A DNA stretch of 64,000 bases from Azolla pinnata (lineage: Eukaryota > Streptophyta > Polypodiopsida > Salviniales > Salviniaceae), in contig JBBBWG010011557.1 of NCBI GenBank assembly GCA_037176905.1, forward strand, positions 20,033-84,032. The letters run 5' to 3'. A program made the position numbers and the translations under genes. Positions 35,613-47,267 of the stretch are shown piece after piece. The first letter of the stretch is position 1, and every line of letters starts with the position of its first letter. The notes under the pieces were generated by a model. That model saw nothing but the letters and a program-made list of their open reading frames with translations, was not told where the DNA came from and searched no databases.

Positions 35613-35785
35613 CACAGAAGATCGCCATAGCCGGAGGGAGAGGAGGAGAAGGAAAGGGGAAGCTTCTGGGATGTGCTGATCGGGCAGAGCTGATTCTGAA
35701 GCTCAGCGCCCCCTCGTTGAGTTTTGGTTCAGCTCAGCTTCAGCTTCAGCTTCAGCTCTGCAGCCTTCCTTCTTCTTCTTCTTCT

Positions 35786-35823
<38 letters not shown>

Positions 35824-35947
35824 AGAAGAAGGAGGAAAGATAAGACCGAACCAAAGGAAGAAGGCAAGCCGGCATAAGAGAAGAGGAAGGAGCTCTGTTT
35901 CTTGCTCTTGCAACCAGACTGTGTGTTGAACTGCCCACCAAGCAACC

Positions 35948-38900
35948 ATGTTTTCCAGCAATAAACACTGTAAGTTTTCTCCTCCTCCTCCTCCTCCTAC
36001 TCCTCCTCCTCTTCTGCTTCTGCAGCTTACCCTTTCCTTCTCACAAGATCGACTCTTCCTTTCTTCACCATCGTACAGATCACACAGGGATTTGCTACTC
36101 ATCTGTTCTGCATTGTCTATGTTCCAGAGAGGGAGAGAGAAAGAGAAAGATGGGGATGAGAGCTCACACAGGGCCAAATTCTGACCTCCTTCTGTTGTGT
36201 TTTTGTGGCTATGGCCTCTCTTTCTCTTCTTTTTTTTCTTTTTTCTTCTTCTTTTCTTTTGCAGCTCAGAAGCTATTGGCAGGATCAGACTGCCTCTTTG
36301 CGGCTTGTGCAGCGCGGCTGAAGAAGAAGAAGTCGGGCCTCGTGTGGATCGACTTCGGAGATGGGTCCGAGAAGAATGTTCTCGCCATGTCTCAGTTCAT
36401 GGACATCTCGAGCTTCGCCAAGATCTACATCGTGAATTGCTTCGCAAAGAAGTCGAGCCCTACCAAGGCACATATAAGCACCGAGAGGACCCGATGGCAC
36501 AACGTGGAGAGGGTTGAGGGCCATCCCTTGGCTTTCCGCTCGCCTTCCCCAGCCACTCTAGTCACTTTCACGTATTCCCTCTCAAGTAAGTTCCTTGTTA
36601 TACTGCTCCTCAAGCTTTGAATTCTGTGCAATTCTGTGCGATTCGCAATGTGACCCCCCCCCCTTGTTACGCGATCTATCTGCTTCTTGCTATGGGATTC
36701 ATCATGGCCTAATTTTGTGATGCTCTTCATCTCATATGGTTAAGTTTGTTATCGAGGTTGAGTTATAACCTCCATGGTTTGGGATCCACCATGGCTGAGC
36801 TTGCTATATGCAATTCATCAAGGTCGAGTTCACTTGAGTTTGGTGTCTGATTCCTCATAATCCGGAGTTCGTTATGTAAATCTCGATCATGATAGGGGAT
36901 CGAACCAGCGATCTCGCATAGTCACAGGCGTGCTGTCTGGATTCTATGCATACATTTGCCGTATTACCTCTTGAGAGTCGTACAAGTCGTATGGATTCTT
37001 TATATGTATGTATGTATGTGTGTGTGTAAATGCTGGATCTTTTGCTTTCTTCATATACAGGAATCCGAGACTTTATGGATGTCATTGACAGCACCATCTC
37101 CATGCTCGCCAAGGATGGATTAGTGGGAGTGGTGGATTTCTTCACGTCTTCGAGGTACGATTTGCCCAATCGGCAGCATTCCTATGTTCGTCGATGGCTA
37201 TGGAGGGCTGCATTCGACTACACCGGATATGATGTTGGCCCAGAGAGGAGGCAATACCTCGAGCATAACCTCGAAGCAGGTAATGCCATTTGGTCTGAAT
37301 TCCATGTCTAGTTCCATTTCTCCGACGCCCAGTCGATCCATGGTGGTTGGTTGGGTCTTCAATTCAGTTTTTCGTCGGCTTGTTCCTTTCCAGCTTTCGA
37401 GTACAATGGCTCTGAGCATGTCAGATATCTGCCCATTGTGGAGGCTCCTTATTACGTGTGGATCGGACATCACCACGACTGCCCGAGTATGCGGTCGTAG
37501 ATATCTGTCTTCTTCCTTGAATGTGCATATACCCGAAGAAAACCCTAACCTGCTTAGGTTGCCTTTGATTAGGGACGGATCTGTCTCGCTTCCCAGCCAG
37601 AGCCTCGGATGAATTCGATGCTCGAAGGCCTGCTCAATTCCCCCCTACTTTCCTGTATTCGTTGTCATGGGAAGATCCTCGGGTAGATGAAGGTGTTTTG
37701 GCTGTTCAGCCACATGACACTGTCCTCACACTGACATCAGGCGGTTGCAATGCCCTTGATCTCATCAATCAGGTATAACACAGCCACATGACATACCTAT
37801 ATGTGTAGATCCGAGCAAGGCAAAGCGTATGCGTAGTGTATGTTGTAATACATATATATGGTTATTTCATACAAGTATATGTGTGCATATATGCATATGT
37901 ATGTATCCATCGGTTGCTTACCATGGATCGTTTTACTGACACGATTGTGAATGAGCACACAGGGAGCTGGTTTGGTGGTGTCTGTTGATATCAACCCTGC
38001 TCAAAGTTATCTTCTGGAGCTCAAAAGGGTAGCGATTATTAGGTAAATAACGATGATGCGGATTGACATTCTTCGGATTGCTGTTGGGAGTCGTATTTAG
38101 CTCGACAGAGCTTTGGGTTTTTCTCACCAGGTTGCCATTCGCCGATGTGTGGTCCATGTTTGGGGAGGGGGTTCACCCCAAGTTTGGAAAGCTGCTCGAC
38201 ACAGAGCTGGCTCCATTTTTAAGCCAAGGAGCTTCTAATTTCTGGTATATTCTTCTTCTTCCCGATCCACATGTAGTAGATGCGATAGTGTTTCTTAGTT
38301 GAACTAATGGTTTCATGTCTCCCTCCAGGCACACAAAGGCTTACTACTTCAAGAATGGGCTCTACTATCATGGTAGGCTCTCATTTGTCTGGCCGTTTGC
38401 AAGACCCTAAGTATGTATATGGGTTTGTTTACTGGCACAGAGCACAAGCTGTAGCACTAACTCATCCTTAGTTAGGCACATAATTCGACTAAGAACTATT
38501 TCAAGTGAAGGGAGATTCTGGAAAATCAAGAGAATGCTAATTAAATAAACAAAGAAAAGCAAGAATTTGTATGAAATAAGCAAAAATAACTAGGTGTTAT
38601 TAGTTGGGACATTCTAATCTTATGTATGGAAAACGATGAATGCTTTTCATTTTCCCCTTGATGGGGTTTTAGCATTAATCTATAGCCTACGTTGAATGCA
38701 TATATACATGCGTATAGGAGGAATGGGGCGCTTGATCCGAGCAGTGAAGTTCCTTGCGAGGGTGATGCGGCAGGTAAAAGAAGAAAACATTCATCAATTA
38801 TCTCTACCTTTCCCAGGTGTATTTCCGTTGAAATTTCATCTCGGCATTCTTATGATATATATCTCAATGTTTAACAGGAGCATTGGGTTGAAAGCTTGGT

Positions 38901-40774
38901 TAATGCTCCATCTCTGGAGAAGCAGAAAGAGCTCTGGTATACATATTTACACGTATATCTATATTAGGATTACACATGCTCCATGGAGTTGAATTCTCAT
39001 TTGTTTCCTGAAAGCTCTTTGACTTACTGAATCTGAATCCGAATCGAAATACAACACATTCCAGGTTTGCAACTGCTGGGAGGCTGCTGCTACAAGCGAG
39101 CATCATCACTCGATTGTTTGCATTCCTCGTGACGAATCGTTTGGTCCTGTGGTTCTGCGCGGGAGTATGCCGAGGCCAACTCAAGCTGATCCAGAAAGAA
39201 GACAACATTTACAAGTGGGTGCTTCCCCTGGTCTTGTTTCATAATTTCGCATTTCGTTCCGATTTGAACCACTAAAAAACAGCATATGCATAATTCACAT
39301 GATTGAGATGGGAAGTTTCTTTCTGATTCCTGTTCAAAAGAATGGAATTTTCATATCTTTGCGATTGACCTTGGACAGCTACGTGGTCCGATGCCTCAAC
39401 TCTACAGCGGAGCATTCTCACCTCCGAGACAGGTAACGCATTATATATACGGATCCACTGCAGCTTTTCGGAGCTAGGACCATTTGTTTCTTTTCCTGAA
39501 CTGTGCTCTGAAAGCTGCAAACAACTGGTGTTTGGCAGCAACTACTTCTATCGGTGCTGCTTGACTGGGAAATTCGCACGCACTTGCTGCCCTCGATTCT
39601 TGGAAGAAGACTGCTTCAACAAATTGAAGGTGAGGGGCTTGTTCTGATTCCGACACCTCCCATGTTCGTCGTCGTCATATACCGATAGATAATGCTTGTA
39701 TGCATGCAAGTGTATTCATAGTTGTATGTGTGTGTGTGTGCATTTTCTCTTGGTAGGTGGAGCTAGCTAGGGATCAGAGGCTGCTGATTTGCACTGGATC
39801 CTTTGTGGATGAGCTGAGGAAGCGCAAATACACGAAAGTAAGAACCCTAAACTTTCCTTGGTGAATCGAAGCTGGGGCTTTGCGTCGGCTCAGAGATGGT
39901 GGATGGTTTTTCAGGTCATTTTGATGGACCATGTAGATTGGTTGGAGCAACATGACATTGACATCCTGTGTTCGGCATTGAAGGATCAAGTCCTGGTAAG
40001 CAGCAGACGATGAAACGATGAAGCTTGTGGGTAGATAGGTAGCTGGATAAGTTAGAGCTGGTATATACAGATAGGATTTGTGGCTATGGAGTCTGGATCT
40101 GACAAAAGACCATGCTTGCCATAGCTATGGAGTCTTCTTCTTGTCTGACAAAAGGCATGGTATAGACGGTGCTCGCCATAGCTCCGAAGTTGTTGTCTGA
40201 CACCAGAAAACCATGACCTAATCTAGACTGTGCTCAACCATAGCTAATGGAGTTTTTCACGTTCTGACGAAGAAGTTCTCTGTCGGATTTCTGCAGCCAG
40301 GCGGCCGTGTGATCTGGAGGAGCGCATCGAGATCTCCCGACTATGCGAGATGCATCGAGCAATCAGGATTCCACGGTAAGCAAAGCAAAGCAAAGCAAAA
40401 AGCAAAGCAAATGGAATGAAATTGAGGAACTGTTAAGCTTGTTTTCGAACCCTCCGAAACGCATATCTGACTTGAATCAGCTATGGATATATGGTGATGG
40501 ATTCGCAGTGGCGAGGCTGAGCACGAGCGAGAAGTACATGGACAGGGTGAACATGTATGCGAGCTTCTACGTGGGCATTCGAGCTGGCGGCACAGGGCCA
40601 TACTCGATCAAGCTCCCAGCTTGGTCCCAGCACTATCAACACCACCACAATGGCTTCATCACCACCACCGACAACGGCGAAGAAGAAGGAGCAGCAGCTG
40701 AAGAAGATGATGATGAGACGAAGCTCCGCCGCCATTCCACCTCCCCTGTCTCAGTGCTGGAGGCTGCATTCTAG
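35948..40774 (+). CDS. BTA1: Betaine-lipid synthase (BTA1 type; BtaB-like plus BtaA/DUF3419)
   Basis: Makes the phosphorus-free lipid DGTS from diacylglycerol and S-adenosylmethionine. Exons: 35948-35969, 36265-36585, 37061-37279, 37394-37486, 37597-37772, 37963-38042, 38131-38244, 38329-38372, 38718-38773, 38878-38936, 39065-39214, 39379-39432, 39539-39629, 39757-39837, 39915-39995, 40297-40375 and 40509-40774; 661 codons in frame. Residues to about 215 form the N-methyltransferase half (IDFGDGSEKN, TLVTFTYSLS, YDLPNRQHSY, GPERRQYLEH, APYYVWIGHH). The rest is the 3-amino-3-carboxypropyl transferase half (YSLSWEDPRVD, TLTSGGCNALDL, VSVDINPAQS, FWHTKAYYFKNGLYYHGG, GRVIWRSASRSPDYA). The half order fits Chlamydomonas BTA1. 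In the first half the usual acidic residue after beta-2 is Asn65, and a later acidic position is His94, so methylation may be weakened. The 22-nt first exon leaves a very short N-terminus. The C-terminal Asp/Glu/His tail is probably disordered. ER location is inferred from the family. Confidence 0.93.
40080..40265. repeat. Degenerate three-unit repeat in BTA1-like intron 15
   Basis: The words CCATAGCTATGGAGT, TGTCTGACAAAAG and CCATG recur about every 60 bp, three times. Confidence 0.55.
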
Positions 40775-43700
40775 GCTTGTTTGTTTTTGCCACTTGTGGG
40801 CTATTTGGGCCAGATTTCCCCTGTTTTTCCTGCACCTTTCTTCTGCTTCTTCTTCTTCAAATTCCAAGCTAGCTAGCTAGAATCTCTCTTACCAATCCAC
40901 CATCACCACTGTGAGCTATGGCATCAAAATGACTGCATTTCCCCCCCCCCTCCTTTTCTAAGCCACCATCCATCCGGCTTACGACAACCGATTTCCATAA
41001 CCAACCAACAAACAAACGAAGGCATCGGTACGAGCACCGCGAACTCTCATCGCCCTCCTCTTTCCCCTTTTCTTGTACTCTGCCCCTCTCTCTCTCTCTC
41101 TCTCTCTTTCTCTCTTTCTGTCTCTTCACTCCTCCTAGTACTACTACAACTACTAGTTTTGGAATTGCGATTCCGGAGGGGGTCCCTCCCCATCAATCAC
41201 ATTGTGTAACAAGAATGGCGAGGAAAAGGCCGAATCCGATGCGGTCGATCCACTGTTTTTGATGAATGATTTTGGATTTGAATTCCTGTGTGGGGGAGGA
41301 GTCTCTTTTCAGTATAAAAGAGAGCGCGATTTGTCGCAGCATCTGCGGAGTCAATGGCAGAAGATTGTGTGGAGCAAACCGAATCTTTGGCTGTGCTTTC
41401 CCCCAATCTCCCTTTCCTTTTCTGTTAACTTTGGGAGTGAGTTCTGTGCTCCGACGATCGACTCAACGATCGATCGATTTCTGTGGTCATTGCGATGCAT
41501 CGAAACCGATGCTTTTGTAAAGGCTGGAATCGATGGGAAGCCCTTTGAAGATGCAATTTTGTGTGGCCTGTATGAGCTCAAAATAGAATATATTTGATCC
41601 CATCCGAAACTCGACTTTTGATGGAAATGGAGCAATAAAATCGGTGGCACGGAAAGAAGAAGAAAGATGCTGCTGTCCCACGTCATTGTCATCGGCATTA
41701 TCGACAGTCACGTTCGTTCGTGTCGCATCGTGCTGCTTTTGAGGCCATATTAATCGCCCATCCACGATGATTGAACCATAGAGATCGAGCGATAAAGCAA
41801 TCAGCTTTCCACAATCTTCCACGCCATTACTCTGCTATCGTGATAGCTCGAAACCGCTGCCATCATGTTTGGATGATGCTAGGATGAGCTGATTCAGTTT
41901 AATCTCCTCATCCTTGAGCCAAATTGTTGGTTGGTTAGTTAGTTAGCTTGTTTAATTATGGGGTCGGTTCATTCCAAAAGCCATAATGTTGGGCACCAGA
42001 TGATGAGATTCGATTTTCGATGCTTTCTCGGTCTTGATGAAACTACGGCTTCATTTCTCCACGATTAATTGCTTCTGTTGATAGACATTATTGAGCTACG
42101 AAGAGTTTCGATCGCAAATTATCGGACAGATCAGCACTGATTGTGGGTACACTATGGAAACGGTCAGATAAACATCGATCTTATTTTGGGATTGTATGAA
42201 AAGCTTATGAGCAGTTCTGTATTAGAGAACAGGCATTGGATAAAACAAAGAACAGAAAGATAAAAAGAAAAAAAAGATTAAACATCTTTGAGGAACATGA
42301 GTTTGCATTGCTGGATATTGTATGCAAAATGGATTTTGCACAATTACCGTCAAAATCACAGAGAAGAAAAGTTCAAGCGCATGACGATCGTTTTCTTGCA
42401 TTGAGTTACGTTTAAACTTTTGTGGGCAATGAAATGTTGAGCTTGGTGACCAAAAGTTTATAATTATCTGACATAAGGTCACAAAATGCCTTCAACTATT
42501 GGGCTATTTATATGCAGCTCATTGTGATAACCTTATTTCTATGTGCATACAAAACGATAATAGTATAAAAGCTAAGCTTATATTGATAAGTTCCAAAAGT
42601 GTTATCCATTACATGACTATATTGTTACCAAATCTATGATATACCTCTCTTTGCCAAGTAAATCCTATACCAACCATAAATGACTTTCCTTCTTGTGCAT
42701 CTTATTCTTGATAATAAAAAAACCCATTGATGATTTTGTTTTGCCTAATACTTGGTGATTTTCTGCATCATCATTATGAAATTGATACTTAATCCATAGC
42801 AACCGTTTGTGAGAGATTAAAAATATCTTTAAGAGATAAACAGTCGACTCTTTTCTTCCCAAAATTTTATGCTTCTATTAGTGAATGCAGTAAATAGGCT
42901 ACAATTTTGGATTTTACAACAAATTTAAAACATATATAATGCCTTGAGATTGATATTACGTCATGACAATAAGTGTTTTATGTCTCCATGATATACTTAT
43001 ATTGCCAAAATATACCTATAGATAGTGTTATCGTTTTCTTCTCATCTTCTTTGATTCTCTTTCATCTCTTGTTAAGATAATATGTAGATTGTACTTAAAT
43101 TTTTTCATAAACTTAGTTGATATAATAACCAAACACTTGATGAGGCACTAACCTTTATATAACATATTTCATATCATTTTTTTATTTGCATTAAAATCAA
43201 TGATGAAAGTTTTAAGGTTAGTTATCAACTTTTAAGAGCAACTTTATGACAAATTACATTGTCTTTATTGAGATCCATGGTTATAATAACATTATCTTAG
43301 AATCCGTTTAATATAACAAAATGATATTAAAAACCTTGTTTTTTAAACTTATTGTACATTCTTACTTAGTACTTGTGTGCCTTTGTCATTGTTGTAAGAA
43401 ATGAGGAGCCATAGTAATACCAACAAACTTCTTGTAAAAGTTTTTTTTCGCTCAAAGTTCTAATCTATGGTGGTTCAATTTGAAAAATGAAGTTGAGTGC
43501 TTTTTATTTTCAAACTCACCATTTATAAAGTCTTTAAATTTGTAAAATAGAATATATGCACATCTTGATATCTTATATTAAGAGTACCTATCATAAATTC
43601 ATGTAAAATATCGTGTTTATTAATAAAATATTTCAAATGATGGGTTCTGTACATTCATTTGATCCATTGGCAATATCATGGTGTTAATGCAAAAACGGAA

Positions 43701-45240
43701 GAATTGTAAAAGTAATAGATTCAATTATAAATATATATACAAGTTGCAATTTCTTGTAAGGAAATCTCTCTTCTTCTAGGCATTGTGCATTTTTCTTCAA
43801 AATACCATGATTTAAATGTAATAATCACTTGGTAAAAGTCTATTTTCTTTTAGTCTCGCACTTGAATAAAAATATTAAGAAAAGATAAATATCTTAAATG
43901 GTAGCTATTGAAATTTTATTCTAAGTAATCATCTAGTTATTAAATATCTTAAATGGTAGCTATTGAAATTTGAAATTAGTTTGGGCACTGCTTCTTGGGC
44001 TTCACTAGAGAAATCAACATTTTTATATGAAATAAAAGAGACTAATACAATGTGATCTATATTTGAAGGACAGGTTGATAGAGAGACAATGTCGGTAACA
44101 AACAATTGTTATTCTCAAACCTTTGGGGAAGAGCAATCGTCATTTCTCAACAGTATAATTCTTTGACATATATAAGTCATGGGTTTTACAAAGGAATGAA
44201 CACATCTTGGTGATTAATTGGGTTTGCTGCATTTGTTATATTTGATGAAATTTATAACATACAATAGCAAAGAATTGGACTTGACCATTGTAATAATGTT
44301 TTAACAAATGCATGAGTTAATAAAGAGCATATAACAGAACGTTTTAACAAGAATAAACATTAGCATTGTACAATGTAAGGTTCTCTTGAAAACCATGTAT
44401 ATGCCTATTTCCTTGCGTACTCTTTGGCAACTAGTGGGATGCGTATGTGAAGAGGGTAGAAGAAAGGAGAACATACAGAAAGGAGATTTTCTAAAACAAG
44501 ATAGATTGGCATGGGAATGAGTTTCCTAGGCACGCAACATGTTTTTGATGAGAATTTGGCGACAAATGTTCGAAGCCAATTGCTCTTCTTTGGTGCCAGA
44601 GCAGATATACAATATCTCTATCTGGATAACGATTCCCTGTGAGTGGATGCGAATCACCGTGTTGACTACGCGACAGCAAAAGCCTCGAAAGGATATGTCG
44701 CCGAAATTTTTGACTCTCGTCAAACTATGATCTGGAGCATAGACATCAAGTAGCTAGCCCCCATGTATTTGTTTCATTCTTGGAAGATTATCTACTAAGG
44801 CCAACCTGGTACACTATAGGTTGCTAAACCAAAGAGATCGATTGATTCTATGCTAGAAAAAAACAAGTATACCAATCGATCATTTACGTGGTTCTACCTG
44901 CCCATTTACATGGACCCATTCTACGAAGGAAATGTATATCATACACACATGCGATGCAATCGTTTTCGATTTTTAATGTTTCTTTTTTTTCGCCATGTTG
45001 CAAACTAGATCATTCAAGGTAGTTATTAATTTTCCGAGGTTATCGCTGACAGGATTCAAGTGGGTTATTATAACGACGAGGGGGCAATCGAAATGTGTCT
45101 AGCAGGCAATTGGCTCAGGGATCAGTCGATCTCCACAGTATGATGTCGATCCTACTTGTGGTCCAGTATCGGGGGGGCCCCCTTCACCATCTTCAAAAGT
45201 TTTTCCCTTTATACGAAAGGCCACCACGGCATGAAGCTTT
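40775..45240. other. BTA1-like 3' flank and AT-rich DNA, no gene found
   Basis: A CT run lies at 41085-41110. From about 42,150 to 44,500 the DNA is strongly AT-rich, similar in look to the repeat-derived region at 28-33 kb. I found no retroelement signature here. Short open frames near 41202-41597 (+) and 41487-41822 (-) overlap each other and have no recognisable domain. Confidence 0.45.
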
Positions 45241-46260
45241 GCTGCTTTGCTGATAGTTGGTGTGCCCGTGACAGACAATATACCATCGTCAATTGACAGT
45301 TATCGGCAGATTCAATCGCTTTCTCTGCGAGCCTCTGGTCCGCGAAAAATACAGGGGCTTGTTCTCTCTCGCATAAAATCGGCGATTTGTTGGTTAGCGC
45401 GTGAAACGGCGGCTCGCCGCGCTCCTCACATTTATCATGTTTGCTTGGATTGTGAAAGGCTTGCTTTGGTGGTGGGGTTCATAGCAACGGAGAGACGCCA
45501 GCGTGCTAAGCATGTCATTTATGCAAAGAGCATTAAGAGATTGGCTTTCATAAGACCCATGCCAACATACATACATGCATACATACATGCATACATACAT
45601 ATACCCACACTTACTCCCGACTTACTCGAAAAACTGAAACCTGAACTAACTGCAGGAATGTCAGGGAAAAAGCCGCTAGTTATGCTGGACATGGGCATTG
45701 AAAACTCGAAAGCCTCGTACACAGTTGCTTTTATCGGACATGGAGAGTAATGGACGACCATGTTCTTCTGCTTCTTCTCTGTGGCAGCAGACAAACAGAC
45801 AGATAAATCGATAGCTAGCTAGCTAGATAGATAGATAGATTAGATCGATTAGATAGATGTGATGGCGAGCATCAGGACAAGAACGTTGGGGGCTTCTGTC
45901 GTTTCGTTACACAGAGAAACCTCTTGCAGGAATCCCACCCACGGCCCATGTTCAATCCAAGACTTCCCCATCTGCTACTGCTGCTGTCGCTAATGTAGCT
46001 ACGTACGTAGGCACATATGTATGTATGTATTGTGAAGAAATGAGCAATTGTCAGCGTGTCTTTTTGCAGCTGGCAGTTCATGGAGAGCACGACAGGATTC
46101 AGCGGCTTCTTAGGCATGTACTCGCTCGTCGATGCAGAGGATCCGTGTGTCACATGCCTGCTCAATTCCATCGGCAGATGCATCAGGCTTTGGGCGATGG
46201 ATGGATGGATGGATGGACCTGATATGCCCATCGATCCGCCAGATCTCGCCGATGCTTGTC
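45241..46260. other. Unassigned region with a 167-codon open frame
   Basis: An open frame at 45247-45750 (+) has mixed composition before 45550 but then runs through a CATA/CATG array that gives Tyr-Ile-His repeats. I recognise no domain. It could be an exon of an unknown gene or chance; I favour chance. A GATA run is at 45818-45850. Confidence 0.3.
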
Positions 46261-46450
46261 TGTACAGGAAAGAACCGAGTAGTAATCGGAAAGCAGCAAG
46301 CAAGCAAGCAGTAGTAATCGGAAAGCAGCAAGTAGCATCAGTACGAGTAGTAATCGGAAAGCAGCAAGCAAGCAGTAGTACTCGGAAAGCAGCAAGCAAA
46401 GCATCAGTACTCGGAACGCAGCAAGTAGCATCAGTACGTAGCCTGTCACC
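46260..46450. repeat. Irregular array of CGGAAAGCAGCAAGCAAG units
   Basis: Five to six units of about 25-40 bp built from AGTAATCGGAAAGCAGCAAG with variable CAAG and CATCAGTACGAGTAG extensions. No coding sense. Confidence 0.75.
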
Positions 46451-46489
46451 GATGAGCTCATGCCACAGAAGAAGCAGTTGCGAATCGAT

Positions 46490-46995
46490 GCATGCGTTGC
46501 ATTGGCAAGCATGCATACATACATGCATGCACGCATGCATGCATGCATCGGTCACATACATGCACACCACACATGCGCACATGCATGCACGCATACACTA
46601 AAGCATGAAAGCATGCGTGCATGCATACATCCGTACGCATGCATGCATACATCCGTACGCGTGCACACATACATCCGTACATCATACATGCACACACCAC
46701 ATGCACCCGTACACCATGCATGCGCGCATACAGCAAACGCACATGCGCATCCATGCAATCGGGAGGAGCAGCACTGCATGCATCCATACAAGCTGGGGCA
46801 ACATGCATGCATGCATGCATGTATGCACCCGCATGCGCGCGCATGCATACACCTGTGCACGCATGCATGCATGCCATGCATAGCGCATGATTGATTCCAT
46901 ACAACCATGAGCGGCATGCATGCATGCATGCATGTGTGCACATGCATATACATACATCGGCACATGCATGCATGCGTATGTATGCATGCATTCAT
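46490..46995. repeat. CATG/CATAC array upstream of ZIFL-A
   Basis: Dense CATGCATG, ACATACAT and CGCATGCA words occur over about 500 bp, ending about 270 bp before the ZIFL-A start. Many words contain CATGCA, the RY core recognised by B3 factors. The His/Thr/Cys-rich open frames across the array are not genes. Confidence 0.85.
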
Positions 46996-47129
46996 ACCCG
47001 TCTTCTTCTCTGTTTCTTCGTCCCCGTCGTCTCTGTCTTCTTTTCCTTTCAATTCTGTTCTGCGCCTCCATCGCTCGCCATTCCTGTGCATCATCGTCTC
47101 CATCGATCGCCTGTGCATTGTGTTTTGCT

Positions 47130-47159
47130 CTGTGTTTGTGTTTGTGTTTGTGTTTGTGT

Positions 47160-47254
<95 letters not shown>
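47130..47254. repeat. GTTTGT, GT and GA runs in the ZIFL-A leader
   Basis: TGTGTTTG repeats pass into (TG)n and then into about 38 GA dinucleotides, ending 14 bp before the start codon at 47268. This is probably within the 5' UTR or core promoter; GAGA runs bind BBR/BPC factors in plants. Confidence 0.85.
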
Positions 47255-47258
<4 letters not shown>

Positions 47259-47267
47259 GAGAAAGCC

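Noticed and set aside
36885-36950. Possible SINE or tRNA remnant in BTA1-like intron 2 (minus strand GGTTCGATCCC, a pol III B-box match)
   Set aside because: No convincing A box at the right distance and no cloverleaf could be drawn; one B-box match is weak evidence.
42200-44500. Possible further retrotransposon in the AT-rich block
   Set aside because: Composition is suggestive but I could read no reverse transcriptase, integrase or protease signature on either strand.
45247-45750. 167-codon open frame as a gene
   Set aside because: No recognisable domain, and its second half runs through a CATA/CATG repeat; no splice partners were found.
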